Source: Candidatus Saccharimonadota bacterium (GTDB taxonomy: Bacteria > Patescibacteriota > Saccharimonadia > Saccharimonadales > Saccharimonadaceae). From it: a DNA stretch of 34,885 nucleotides. The stretch's first letter is position 1; each line of letters begins with the position of its first letter. Shown here in pieces: positions 16,950 through 25,957 of this stretch. The notes beneath the pieces were generated by a model. It was not told where the DNA came from, did no database searches, and saw only the letters and a list, made by a program, of their open reading frames with translations. The position numbers were made by a program, and so were the translations under genes. The stretch is from positions 71,134 to 106,018 of the forward strand of contig JAFUBT010000003.1 in the NCBI GenBank assembly GCA_017460065.1, written 5' to 3'.

Positions 16950-17960
16950 ATGGTAAAAATTGCAATTAATGGTTTTGGGCGCATTGGTCGCAATGCTTTC
17001 AAAATTGCCTTTGACCGCAGCGACACCGAAATCGTCGCCGTTAATGACCTCACAGACACCAAAACTCTCGCCCATCTCTTAAAATACGACTCCAACTACG
17101 GCATCTACTCTAAAGATGTCAGTTTTGATGACGAAAACATCATTGTCAACGGCAAACCAATTCGCGTCTTTTCCGAAAAGGAACCCAGTGCTCTCCCTTG
17201 GCGCGACCTCGGCGTCGACGTCGTCATCGAGTCTACCGGCTTCTTCACCGACCCAGAAGCCGCCCGCACCCATCTTAACGCCGGTGCCAAAAAGGTCGTT
17301 ATTTCCGCCCCCGCCAAAGGCGAAGGCGCCAAAACCATTGTCCTTGGCGTCAACGAAGACCAAGTCTCTCCTGATGATCTCATTATTTCTAATGCCTCTT
17401 GCACCACCAACTGCATCGCACCTGTTATGAAGGTACTCGAAGACAACATCGGCATCGATAAGGCTATGATGACCACCGTACACAGCTATACGGCTAGCCA
17501 AAAACTTCAGGATGCCCCCGCCAAAGATATCCGCGAAGCTCGTGCCGCCGCCGAAAACATCGTCCCCACCACTACTGGCGCCAGCAAAGCCGCCGCGCTG
17601 ACTATTCCTAGCCTTCAAGGCAAATTCAACGGTCTTTCGGTCCGTGTACCAACTCCAGTTGTTTCACTTTCCGACATTACCGCCGTCACCAAACGCGACA
17701 CCTCCAAAGAAGAAATCAACGATCTCTTCAAGAAGGCCGCTCAGGATCCCTACTATCAAGGCATCCTCACTGCCACCGAAGAAGAACTCGTTTCCATTGA
17801 TTACCGCGGCAACTCCCATTCTGCCATTGTCGATCTCAAGCTAACCGACGTTATTGGCGGCACACTCATCAAAGTCGTCGCCTGGTACGACAACGAATGG
17901 GGCTACAGCAACCGCCTCGTCGAACTCAGCGTCGACCTCGGCAAAATGGAGCAAGCCTAA
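16950..17960 (+). CDS. gap: Glyceraldehyde-3-phosphate dehydrogenase
   Basis: Glycolytic oxidation and phosphorylation of glyceraldehyde 3-phosphate. The 336-aa protein has the Rossmann start KIAINGFGRIGRNAFK, an Asp after the second strand (VAVNDLTD) that favours NAD, the catalytic Cys at about 151 in ASCTTNC, the activating His in MTTVHSYT, and the conserved end WYDNEWGYSNRLVEL. It is intact and heads a five-gene operon with rpiB 1 nt downstream. It has an AGGAGA ribosome site and a short leader. No other glycolytic enzyme is in the window. Confidence 0.98.
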   Translation: MVKIAINGFGRIGRNAFKIAFDRSDTEIVAVNDLTDTKTLAHLLKYDSNYGIYSKDVSFDDENIIVNGKPIRVFSEKEPSALPWRDLGVDVVIESTGFFTDPEAARTHLNAGAKKVVISAPAKGEGAKTIVLGVNEDQVSPDDLIISNASCTTNCIAPVMKVLEDNIGIDKAMMTTVHSYTASQKLQDAPAKDIREARAAAENIVPTTTGASKAAALTIPSLQGKFNGLSVRVPTPVVSLSDITAVTKRDTSKEEINDLFKKAAQDPYYQGILTATEEELVSIDYRGNSHSAIVDLKLTDVIGGTLIKVVAWYDNEWGYSNRLVELSVDLGKMEQA

Positions 17961-17961
17961 C

Positions 17962-18399
17962 ATGCATATATTTCTCGGTTCCGATCACCGCGGCTTCGAA
18001 CTCAAAAAACAACTCATGCTTTGGCTCAATAATCGCCAAGTGACTTTTACAGACTGCGGTGCCACCGAATACACCCCCGACGACGACTATAACGACTACG
18101 CCAAACAAGTCGCTCAAGCTCTTCTCTCGAGCGAAGACCCCGAATCATACGGCGTGCTCTTCTGTGGCTCCGCCCAAGGCATGGCCATGCAGGCTAATCG
18201 TTACAATGGCATTCGGGCGGCCGTCTGCTATAACTCTACCGTCGCCGCCGAAGCTCGTAGCCACAACGACGCCAATATCGCCTGTATTCCTGCCTCCAAT
18301 CCCAATATCTCTACTGCAGACATTCTGACCACCTTTTTGTCCACTCCGGCCCTCCCCGACGAAAAATACCAACGCCGTAACCACAAGCTGGACGAATAA
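17962..18399 (+). CDS. rpiB: Ribose-5-phosphate isomerase B
   Basis: Interconverts ribose 5-phosphate and ribulose 5-phosphate. The 145-aa protein starts MHIFLGSDHRGFELKK and contains the catalytic Cys loop as LFCGSAQGMAMQANR, then GIRAAVCYN and HNDANIACIPA, all RpiB/LacAB hallmarks. The usual loop reads CGTGIG; CGSAQG is a mild variant that may affect specificity. The ATG at 17962 lies 1 nt after the gap stop; an upstream in-frame extension would lie within gap and lacks RpiB sequence. Confidence 0.94.
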   Translation: MHIFLGSDHRGFELKKQLMLWLNNRQVTFTDCGATEYTPDDDYNDYAKQVAQALLSSEDPESYGVLFCGSAQGMAMQANRYNGIRAAVCYNSTVAAEARSHNDANIACIPASNPNISTADILTTFLSTPALPDEKYQRRNHKLDE

Positions 18400-18402
18400 G
18401 CC

Positions 18403-19059
18403 ATGGCCATTGTCACTATTTCACCCGCCATCTTGAGTCAAAACCCTACTGAGTACAAGCAGACCGTGACGGATTTTTATGCCGTCAAAGGCATTAAGCG
18501 TGCCCACATCGACGTTTCTGATGGCACCCTAACGCCCAATCGCACTATTGCCGAACAAGCCGTTTGGTGGCCGCGCGGCTGGTCAATCGACATCCACATG
18601 ATGACCGCTACCCCGTCGCAACATCTTGCCATGCTCATTAAGCTGCATCCAGACATGGTCATTCTACACGCCGAGGCTAACGAAGACCTTCTGCCAATCT
18701 TCGACAAACTCAAACAAAACGGCATCAAAACCGGTGTCGCCATAGTCAAAAGCGTCTTCCCTGGCAGCATCAAGGCCATTCTCGCCGCTGCCGACCACGC
18801 CTTAATTTTCTCTGGCAACCTCGGCAAACAAGGTGGTAAAGCCGATCTTCTACTGCTTGAAAAAGTCGCCCTCATCAAAGAAATCAATCCGGCCATCGAA
18901 GTCGGCTGGGATGGTGGTGCTACTCTCGAGAACATCCACTACATCGCCCAAGCCGGCTGCACTGTCATCAACGTTGGTAGTGCTTTTGCTCGCGCCCATG
19001 ACAAGCAAAAACTCTTCGAAGATATGAATAAAGCAACCGAAAGTCAGGATCCAATCTAA
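18403..19059 (+). CDS. rpe: Ribulose-phosphate 3-epimerase family protein
   Basis: Epimerises ribulose 5-phosphate to xylulose 5-phosphate in the pentose phosphate pathway. The 218-aa TIM barrel shows ISPAILSQN, the metal/catalytic motif HIDVSDGTLTPN (about 34-45; normally HIDVMDG), DIHMM (normally DVHLM), ILHAEA, and the second catalytic Asp in VGWDGGATLENI. Some family positions differ (Ser for Met in the first motif), so an epimerase acting on a related pentulose or hexulose phosphate is possible. It lies between rpiB and the sugar kinase gene with gaps of 3 and 1 nt. Confidence 0.88.
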   Translation: MAIVTISPAILSQNPTEYKQTVTDFYAVKGIKRAHIDVSDGTLTPNRTIAEQAVWWPRGWSIDIHMMTATPSQHLAMLIKLHPDMVILHAEANEDLLPIFDKLKQNGIKTGVAIVKSVFPGSIKAILAAADHALIFSGNLGKQGGKADLLLLEKVALIKEINPAIEVGWDGGATLENIHYIAQAGCTVINVGSAFARAHDKQKLFEDMNKATESQDPI

Positions 19060-19060
19060 T

Positions 19061-20014
19061 ATGGCCAGAATTCTCAGCATCGGCGCAGCTTTGCAAGACG
19101 TCTATCTCATCGATCACGACGATTTCGGCACTAACAAGCGCGGCTTCCTCAACCAACTCGAACTTGGCACTAAGGTCGATATCGACGAAGTGTTTTTCAC
19201 GGTCGGCGGCGGCGCCACTAATGCCGCCACTACTTTCGCCCGCAACGAACATGAATCTATTTTTATGGGCTGCATCGCTAATGACCCAGCCGGTGCCGCC
19301 ATCATCGACGCACTCGACCGCGAGGGCATCGACACTAGCTACACCAACTATATCGACAAAGTCCACACCGGCTATTCCGTCTTGCTACTCTCCCCGACCG
19401 GCGAGCGTACCATTCTCACTTGCCGTGGCGCTTCCGCTAAGTTTGACTCGCTCAACCCCAAAGACCTTCGCAATATCTATCCCGACTGGCTCTACGTCAC
19501 TACACTTCGCGGCGATATGGACATGCTCGATCGGCTCTTTACCGAAGCCAACCGCCTCAAGGCCAAAATCATGTTTAACCCAGGCAACCTCGAGCTACAG
19601 CATCCTCGCAAACTCTTTGGACTCCTATCCGACGTCGAAGTCCTCCTGCTCAACAAAGCCGAGGCCAAACAGCTCATCGACGGCAAAAACCTCACCGAAC
19701 TCGCTACCCGTTTGTCCAGCTACGTCCCCACTGTCATCATTACCGATGGCAACCAAGGTGCCGTGGCCGCCTCTGGCAACACTATTATCCGTGTGGGTGT
19801 TTACGAGGACGTTCGCGTCAAAGATTCTACCGGCGCCGGCGACGCCTTTGGCTCCGGCTTCCTTGCTGCTTTCGCCGATGGCCAAGACCTTCAGCAATCA
19901 CTCGTTTTTGCCAGCGCCAACTCCACTTCCGTGGTTCAGCATATCGGCAGCAAAGCTGGTATCATTACAAAACATCAAAAATTACACATCATGCCAATAC
20001 AGGAAATTCGCTAA
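19061..20014 (+). CDS. PfkB-family sugar or nucleoside kinase
   Basis: A ribokinase-fold ATP-dependent kinase of 317 aa. It has the first PfkB signature (VGGGATNAATTFAR, about 47-60) and the second, with anion hole and catalytic base, in DSTGAGDAFGSGF (about 255-267). The substrate is not clear from sequence; ribose, adenosine/nucleoside and fructose phosphate kinases share these motifs. In an operon with RpiB, pentose epimerase and a LOG-type nucleotide hydrolase, ribose or a nucleoside is the likeliest substrate. No residue seen by eye distinguishes them. Confidence 0.9.
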   Translation: MARILSIGAALQDVYLIDHDDFGTNKRGFLNQLELGTKVDIDEVFFTVGGGATNAATTFARNEHESIFMGCIANDPAGAAIIDALDREGIDTSYTNYIDKVHTGYSVLLLSPTGERTILTCRGASAKFDSLNPKDLRNIYPDWLYVTTLRGDMDMLDRLFTEANRLKAKIMFNPGNLELQHPRKLFGLLSDVEVLLLNKAEAKQLIDGKNLTELATRLSSYVPTVIITDGNQGAVAASGNTIIRVGVYEDVRVKDSTGAGDAFGSGFLAAFADGQDLQQSLVFASANSTSVVQHIGSKAGIITKHQKLHIMPIQEIR

Positions 20015-20017
20015 CAT

Positions 20018-20737
20018 ATGGACGACACAATTCGCGCGTGGCTCGACGCCATCAACCAAAAACAATTCAGCAATGAAGACATTCAGCGCTCATTGCGCTA
20101 TGCTAAAGATCTTGAGCAAGGCCTCGCCAAGCTTCGCACTTTTTCGCAAGGCGTTTCAATTTTTGGCTCTGCCCGTCTCTCCGAGCGCGGCAAATGGTGC
20201 CGCCTCGCCGAAGAGCTCGGTCGACAACTCGCACACAATGGCCACACCGTCATCACAGGTGGTGGTCCTAGCATTATGCAAGCCGCTAATAAAGGCGCTT
20301 TTGAAGCCGGCGGCAAATCCATCGGCCTCAACATTCAGCTCGCCCACGAACAACACATCAACCCCTACGTCACCGACTCTCTCGAATTTCGCTATTTCTT
20401 CGCTCGCAAGGTCATGCTGACCATGTCCTCAAAAGTTTTTGTCTTCTTCCCAGGCGGTTTTGGCACCCTCGATGAATTTTCAGAAATCCTCCTCCTTGTC
20501 CAAGAAGCAAAAATGCCCCAAATGCCCCTCTTCTTGATTGGCAAATCCTTCTGGAAGCCACTTGATCGCTTCTTCTCCAGCAAAATGCAGAAGCTCAAGA
20601 CCATCAACGCTCGCGACCGCAAACTATATCGCATTACCGACGATATCACCGAAGTCGTAGATGCCGCCAACCAAATCGGCCACCCCAGCATCTACGAGAG
20701 CGTCTACGACCACGGCAAAACTAAATTTATTATTTAA
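20018..20737 (+). CDS. LOG family nucleotide 5'-monophosphate hydrolase (TIGR00730)
   Basis: A 239-aa Rossmann-fold protein with the lysine-decarboxylase-like/LOG motifs: ITGGGPSIMQAANKGA (about 80-95) and the signature PGGFGTLDEFSE (about 145-156). Proven LOG enzymes hydrolyse nucleoside or cytokinin riboside 5'-monophosphates to the free base and ribose 5-phosphate. As last gene of the operon it would supply the substrate for RpiB upstream. The name lysine decarboxylase should not be used. Its 3' end overlaps dnaE by 8 nt tail-to-tail, with no terminator between. Confidence 0.9.
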   Translation: MDDTIRAWLDAINQKQFSNEDIQRSLRYAKDLEQGLAKLRTFSQGVSIFGSARLSERGKWCRLAEELGRQLAHNGHTVITGGGPSIMQAANKGAFEAGGKSIGLNIQLAHEQHINPYVTDSLEFRYFFARKVMLTMSSKVFVFFPGGFGTLDEFSEILLLVQEAKMPQMPLFLIGKSFWKPLDRFFSSKMQKLKTINARDRKLYRITDDITEVVDAANQIGHPSIYESVYDHGKTKFII

Positions 20738-23700
20738 TCACAACATTCTCGGCCGTAAACACTTCTTGCAGCTCACTCACTAGGCCATCGTCTAATTCAC
20801 AACGAAACGGCATCCGCATCGCCTTTTTGTCTGCACCAATTACCAGAATCACCTCAGATAGTCCTGGGTGCAACGTGCATATTTGCTTTAACTTCATCAA
20901 ACCAGTTTTATCGCTGGCATCCATTATCCGCACAAACATCTTCTGCGTCTTCGCAGGCTTCGCATCAACTGTGCTAGCCGAAGTCTTAAAACTCGTACTC
21001 GTTTTTGACGCACTCTGCCCCATTCTCACCGCATCACTAGTAGTCTTTGACGCCGAAGCTTTGCCATGGCGCCGATGTGCCACGCCTTTCGTCGGCACCT
21101 TTAGCGTCGCCCCTGTCGATTCATATGACTCCAGTTCCTCATCCGTCACTACTACAATTTCTTCTGCATTTACCTTCGCTTCATCAATCTTATGACCATC
21201 GCGATCAGTCGCATTCACCTTACCGGTAATTTTCAGCACCGCGTCTTGCGCTAGTTTCGCCCCAACCGTCTCGTATAATTTCGGGAAGACAATCACTTCA
21301 ATCTCCCCCACCTTGTCCTCAATTTTCACAAAAGCCATCTTTGAGCCACTCTTCGTCACGAGCGAACGCACATTCGTCACAATCCCCCCAACAATCACCG
21401 TCGCACCATCAAGGTTCGGCTTAATTTCCGTCGTCGGCATACACTGTTCGCGGAAATATTGCTCATATTTATCTAATGGATGCGCCGAAATATATAAGCC
21501 CATCAAATCACGTTCCCACATCAGCTGCTCTTTGTCGCTATACTTTGCCGGTGCCGGCACAATCTCAACCTCTGGCACTTCTGCCGCCGCCCCCATGGCA
21601 CCAAACAAATCCGTCTGGCCCGATGCCACATCCTTCTGCATTTTTGCGCCGTAAGCTTGAATCTTCTCTAGGTTATACAATAAGTCACTACGATCACCAA
21701 AGCTATCAAAGCAACCCGTCTTAATCGCTGACTCCCAACTCTTCTTGTTGAACTTCGAGCTACTAACGCGCTTTGCAAAATCACACACCGACTTAAACTT
21801 ACCATTTTTGTCGCGTTCTTCAATCACCTCTTCCGCAAGCGCCTTGCCCATCCCCTTAATTGCCGCAATACCAAAGCGAATCGTCCCTGTTTTACCAACC
21901 GTCGCAAAATCCGCATAAGATTCGTTAATATCTGGCCCTAACACTTTCAGACCCATCCGCTTGCATTCGGACATTTCAATCGCCAACCGATCCGTCCAGC
22001 GCATATCAGACGTCATCAAAGCCGCCATGAATGCCGCCGGGTAATAGGTCTTCAGCCACGCCGTCCAGTAGGCTACCATTGCATAACACGCTGCATGACT
22101 CTTGTTAAAACAGTAGTTTGCGAAATCTAACAGCTGACTCCAGAAAGTCTCGGCGATTTCCTCTGTCGCCCCACCAACTTCCACGGCCCCTTTAATGAAG
22201 AGCGGCTTTACCTCGTTCATCAAAGCGATTTTCTTCTTACCAACCGCCTTACGTAAAGTATCCGCCTGACCGCCCGTAAAGCCGCACCATTCCTTGGACG
22301 CCTGCATGAACTGCTCCTGATAAATCAAAACGCCATAAGTACTCTTCAGCGAATTTTCCAATCCAGGATGCAGGTAGGTAATCGGCTCTTCGCCATGTTT
22401 ACGCTTGATGAACGTCTCAATAAACTGCATCGGCCCTGGTCGATACAACGCATTCATAGCGATTAAGTCGTCAAAATGCGTCGGCTGCAGCTCACGCAAA
22501 TAACGCTTCATACCGGCCGATTCAAACTGGAACACGCCCGTCGTGTCACCGCGACGGAACAATTCATAAACCTTATCGTCGTCCAGCGGCAAATTACCCA
22601 TTACGATTTCTTTGCCATATACCTTCTTCACAATCCGCAAGGCCTGCTGAATCACTGACAAGTTTGACAGACCCAAAAAGTCCATTTTCAACAAACCCAG
22701 CTCTTCTACCTGCGTCGACGGATACTGCGTCGCCAACGGCCCCTTAGCCGACACCTCCATCGGCAAGAACTTCACTAGCTCATCCGGCGCAATCACCACG
22801 CCGCAGGCATGCACGCCATGGCTCCGAATTGTCCCCTCCAGCCGCATCGCAAAATCAATCACTTCCTTTGCCGTCGGGTTCGTCTCGTACTCTTGTTTCA
22901 AGTCCGGCTCTTTCACAATTGCATCTTTCAGCTTTACGTGTCGCCCCATAACCGGATCCGGCACCAGCTTTGCTATCCTGTCAGCTTCGGCATACGGCAC
23001 TTCTAGCACCCGCGCCACGTCACGTACTGCGTTCTTCGCCATCATTTTGCCAAAGGTCACGATATTCCCTACCTTATCGCGGCCATATTTCTGCGTACAA
23101 TACTCAATCACCTCATCGCGTCGCGTGTCCTGAATATCTGTATCAATATCCGGCATCGAAATCCGATCCGGGTTCAAGAAACGTTCAAACAGCAAATCGT
23201 ACTTCAGCGGATCCAAATCCGTGATATGAATCGCATAGGCCAACAGCGAACCAGCCGCTGAACCACGTCCTGGACCATAAATAATCCCTTGATTCTTCCC
23301 CCAGTTAATGAAGTCCTGCACAATCAAGAAGTAACCGTTGTAGCCCATCTTATCAACGGTCGCGAGCTCAAAATCAATCCGCTCCAACACTTCTGGCGAT
23401 AATAGCTCCCGAATCTCGGCTACGGACTTCTGCTCCGCCTCCTCTTTGCTCAAAATGCCATACCGCTCCGCCAAGCCACGAAACACCAGTTTATCTAAAT
23501 ATTCTTTCTCGGTATCATCCGTCGGAATCGGGAACTTCGGAATCAAAATCCGCCCCAGATCAATCTCAACATTACAGCGGTCCGCAATTCGTTTCGTATT
23601 GCGAATCGCTTCCGGACAAGTCTTCCCCCATCGTTCGATTAATTCATCTGGTGGAATCACGTGTAAATCATAGTCCTTCAGAGTCATTCGGCGTTCGTCC

Positions 23701-24434
23701 GAAATATTACTACCCGTCCCCACACACAGTAACACCTCGTGCGCATCCTGGTCTTCCTTCGTCAGATAATGCGCATCACAAGTCACGACTAAATCTAGGC
23801 CAGTTTCTTTCGATAATTCCATCAACGTATCGTTGATTTTCATCTGTTCTGGATTATGCGTCGACGACTCTGGGTGGCCATGATCCTGCATCTCCAAATA
23901 AAAACGCCCGTCATAGGTCTTCGCATACCAATCAACCAGCTTACGCGCTCGCTCCATATCGTCATTGCGAATTGCCTGCGAAATCTCCGAACCCATACAG
24001 CCAGACAAACAAATAATCCCCTCGTTATATTGTTCCATAATTGCATGGTCAATTCGCGGCTTGTAATACTTGCCGCGCACTTCGGCCGCCGTCATGAGGC
24101 GACATAGGTTCTCAAAGCCCTTATTATTCATCGCTAACAAGGTAATATGAAAACGCTCCTTATCATATGCCGGGTCGCGATCTTCCATCCCTCGCGCCGC
24201 CACATAGGCCTCTAGGCCCAAAATTGGCTTAATCCCCTCCGCCTTGCAAGTCTTATATAAATCAATTAAACCCGACATCGTACCGTGGTCGGTCACCGCC
24301 ACCGCCTGCATGCCGGTCTTTTTCACAAACGCTACTAGCTCATCGACTTTCGTCAAACCGTCCAACAAGGAATAATGCGTATGATTATGCAGATGCACAT
24401 AGTCTGCCGCTGTAAGTTTTACCTCCTCTGCCAT
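20730..24434 (-). CDS. dnaE: DNA polymerase III alpha subunit
   Basis: Replicative polymerase catalytic subunit, 1234 aa from the ATG at 24434. Domains: PHP (YVHLHNHTHYSLLDG near the start, VTDHGTMSG; the H-x-H metal residues are kept, so the PHP site may be active), palm with GPGRGSAAGSLL (about 385-400) and the catalytic Asp pair in PDIDTDIQDTRR (about 425), helix-hairpin-helix (IAAIKGMGKALAEEV, about 865), and an OB fold (VIVGGIVTNVRSLVTKSG, about 1010). An in-frame GTG at 24482 immediately after the upstream stop would add 16 residues unlike DnaE; an extended -10 sits between the two, so the ATG is preferred. DnaE1-type, not PolC. Confidence 0.97.
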   Translation of the reverse strand: MAEEVKLTAADYVHLHNHTHYSLLDGLTKVDELVAFVKKTGMQAVAVTDHGTMSGLIDLYKTCKAEGIKPILGLEAYVAARGMEDRDPAYDKERFHITLLAMNNKGFENLCRLMTAAEVRGKYYKPRIDHAIMEQYNEGIICLSGCMGSEISQAIRNDDMERARKLVDWYAKTYDGRFYLEMQDHGHPESSTHNPEQMKINDTLMELSKETGLDLVVTCDAHYLTKEDQDAHEVLLCVGTGSNISDERRMTLKDYDLHVIPPDELIERWGKTCPEAIRNTKRIADRCNVEIDLGRILIPKFPIPTDDTEKEYLDKLVFRGLAERYGILSKEEAEQKSVAEIRELLSPEVLERIDFELATVDKMGYNGYFLIVQDFINWGKNQGIIYGPGRGSAAGSLLAYAIHITDLDPLKYDLLFERFLNPDRISMPDIDTDIQDTRRDEVIEYCTQKYGRDKVGNIVTFGKMMAKNAVRDVARVLEVPYAEADRIAKLVPDPVMGRHVKLKDAIVKEPDLKQEYETNPTAKEVIDFAMRLEGTIRSHGVHACGVVIAPDELVKFLPMEVSAKGPLATQYPSTQVEELGLLKMDFLGLSNLSVIQQALRIVKKVYGKEIVMGNLPLDDDKVYELFRRGDTTGVFQFESAGMKRYLRELQPTHFDDLIAMNALYRPGPMQFIETFIKRKHGEEPITYLHPGLENSLKSTYGVLIYQEQFMQASKEWCGFTGGQADTLRKAVGKKKIALMNEVKPLFIKGAVEVGGATEEIAETFWSQLLDFANYCFNKSHAACYAMVAYWTAWLKTYYPAAFMAALMTSDMRWTDRLAIEMSECKRMGLKVLGPDINESYADFATVGKTGTIRFGIAAIKGMGKALAEEVIEERDKNGKFKSVCDFAKRVSSSKFNKKSWESAIKTGCFDSFGDRSDLLYNLEKIQAYGAKMQKDVASGQTDLFGAMGAAAEVPEVEIVPAPAKYSDKEQLMWERDLMGLYISAHPLDKYEQYFREQCMPTTEIKPNLDGATVIVGGIVTNVRSLVTKSGSKMAFVKIEDKVGEIEVIVFPKLYETVGAKLAQDAVLKITGKVNATDRDGHKIDEAKVNAEEIVVVTDEELESYESTGATLKVPTKGVAHRRHGKASASKTTSDAVRMGQSASKTSTSFKTSASTVDAKPAKTQKMFVRIMDASDKTGLMKLKQICTLHPGLSEVILVIGADKKAMRMPFRCELDDGLVSELQEVFTAENVVIK

Positions 24435-24441
24435 AACATCT

Positions 24442-24450
24442 ATTTTATCA
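24442..24450 (-). promoter_or_regulatory. Extended -10 of dnaE, leaderless type
   Basis: TGA-TAAAAT on the minus strand, then 7 nt and the dnaE ATG, with no Shine-Dalgarno. It lies in the 48-nt interval after the TlyA-like gene and would give dnaE its own transcript in addition to read-through. Confidence 0.5.
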
Positions 24451-24482
24451 TGAACCGCCCCACCCAGCCCCGACTCTGACAC

Positions 24483-25040
24483 TTACTTCGCCAACTTTAG
24501 CCAATAAAATCGTTCGACGTTACCAAACCGCCCCGCTAGCTCATTATCCTTCTTCCCCACAATCAAAAATCCATTGCTCTTCAGCCAGGCCTCAAAGTCC
24601 ACAATAATCTCTCGTCGCATCTTATTATTTTTCAACACACCCCTGCGCAGTTGCCACGGCCGCGCCTCAAACTGCGGTTTCAGCATCACCAAAAATTCCG
24701 TCTGCCGCTTTGCTAATTTCGTACGCGCATAAGTCAAAACCTTTGTCAAACTCACAAAGCTCACGTCCGCCAAAATCACATCTGGCTGTTCGCTTGGCAT
24801 AAATTCAAAAATATCCGTCTTCTCATGTAATTCCACTCGCTCGTCGAACCGCAAGGGTGCTTTCATCTGTCGTGTTCCCTTTTCTACGGCCACCACCTTG
24901 CGTGCCCCCGCCCGCAGCGCCATCTCCGTAAAACCGCCCGTCGACGCACCAATATCCAGCACTAGTTTCCCTCGCAAATCAACCCCAAACTCTCGCAGCG
25001 CATCTGCCAACTTGTATTCCGCTCGCCCAACTACCGCCAT
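24483..25040 (-). CDS. TlyA-like FtsJ-fold rRNA methyltransferase without S4 domain
   Basis: A 185-aa SAM-dependent methyltransferase. Motif I is LVLDIGASTGGFTEMAL (about 26-42), followed by VVAVEKGTRQM, ILADVSFVSL and LVMLKPQFEA, in the order found in TlyA/YqxC 2'-O-methyltransferases and hemolysin-A family proteins. TlyA normally begins with an RNA-binding S4 domain of about 60 residues; here the protein starts directly with GRAEYKLADALREFGVDL, so S4 is missing. Its ATG overlaps the upstream stop (TAATG), so a longer form is unlikely. The RNA target is not known. Confidence 0.85.
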   Translation of the reverse strand: MAVVGRAEYKLADALREFGVDLRGKLVLDIGASTGGFTEMALRAGARKVVAVEKGTRQMKAPLRFDERVELHEKTDIFEFMPSEQPDVILADVSFVSLTKVLTYARTKLAKRQTEFLVMLKPQFEARPWQLRRGVLKNNKMRREIIVDFEAWLKSNGFLIVGKKDNELAGRFGNVERFYWLKLAK

Positions 25041-25957
25041 TATTTCATCACCACCAACAACGGCTTTGCTGCCTTCTGGACTTCAATCACTTTGACGTCA
25101 CTCTTTTTCTGGTACTCCCCCTCTGCCTGCAGCATTACCTTGGCCGGCTTCGCAAAAATAATTCTGTCCAAGTCACTTTCCGTCCCAGGCACCCGCCGCA
25201 ACATACTCTTTAGCATAAACCCTACCAAAGCAAAGAATTTCGTCAACGCTCCTGTCGTACTCAAAAAATAACTATCTTGTAAAAACCATTTCCGTCCTCG
25301 CATAATTTTCGCCACCGACACGCCATTCACCGCCATGTAGTCCGATTCGCCCTTGCTCGCAATATATTCATCCGACGAATTCCCCAAACTAAATTCCGGC
25401 AAAAAGTGCCGTTTCCGTTGCCGAAACCACCATTGCGCCAACACCAACAAACTAAAAGTCATATGTTTCTTGCGCCGCTTCTGCAAATGCTTGCGAGTCC
25501 GCGGATGGTCAAATACCGCACAAGCTTCGGCGAACATTCCCACCGTGAAATAACACATACCATAGCGCCAATGTTCACCATTTACGCGGCATTCCAACGG
25601 CCAAACTTCTTGCGTTTCACCCTTCAAAACCTCTTCCAACTTCAAATCGCCAAAACAGCGCGCCGTGTCGTTAAAATTTCCATAGCCCAACACACCCACG
25701 CGTACATCCTGCGCCTTTGTGAGCATCGCGGCATTCACCACAATCGTCGCTGTTGCGTCGCCTCCTGCAGCTATCACCAAGTCGCCATCAGCCAGTACCT
25801 TCGCCAAACGGCCCGCGTTATCATCCACGTCCGTATCCGCTACCTCAAATTTTCCGACCGCCCAACCCTTGAGCTCGCGCACTTGCGCCAACACGCTGCG
25901 CTCTACCCGCCAAAAATTCGCGCTTCTCCGGTTATAAACTAAAATCAACCTTCTCAT
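25040..25957 (-). CDS. Diacylglycerol kinase catalytic-domain (lipid kinase) protein
   Basis: A 305-aa protein of the DagK/YegS/BmrU family, which phosphorylates diacylglycerol or related lipids with ATP at the inner membrane face. It shows LVYNRRSA at the start, the nucleotide-binding GGDATATIVVNA (about 63-75), a GxGxxND-type motif as GYGNFNDTARCFG (usually GTGNDFAR), and the late acidic motif QAEGEY. The altered GYGNFND loop and a basic central region (RKHLQKRRKKH) are unusual. It overlaps both neighbours by 1-4 nt in a tight operon. Substrate is inferred from family only. Confidence 0.83.
   Translation of the reverse strand: MRRLILVYNRRSANFWRVERSVLAQVRELKGWAVGKFEVADTDVDDNAGRLAKVLADGDLVIAAGGDATATIVVNAAMLTKAQDVRVGVLGYGNFNDTARCFGDLKLEEVLKGETQEVWPLECRVNGEHWRYGMCYFTVGMFAEACAVFDHPRTRKHLQKRRKKHMTFSLLVLAQWWFRQRKRHFLPEFSLGNSSDEYIASKGESDYMAVNGVSVAKIMRGRKWFLQDSYFLSTTGALTKFFALVGFMLKSMLRRVPGTESDLDRIIFAKPAKVMLQAEGEYQKKSDVKVIEVQKAAKPLLVVMK

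Noticed and set aside
19164-20420. A 418-codon plus-strand frame across the PfkB and LOG genes
   Set aside because: It overlaps two recognised genes in another frame and has a low-complexity Ser/Pro/Leu composition.
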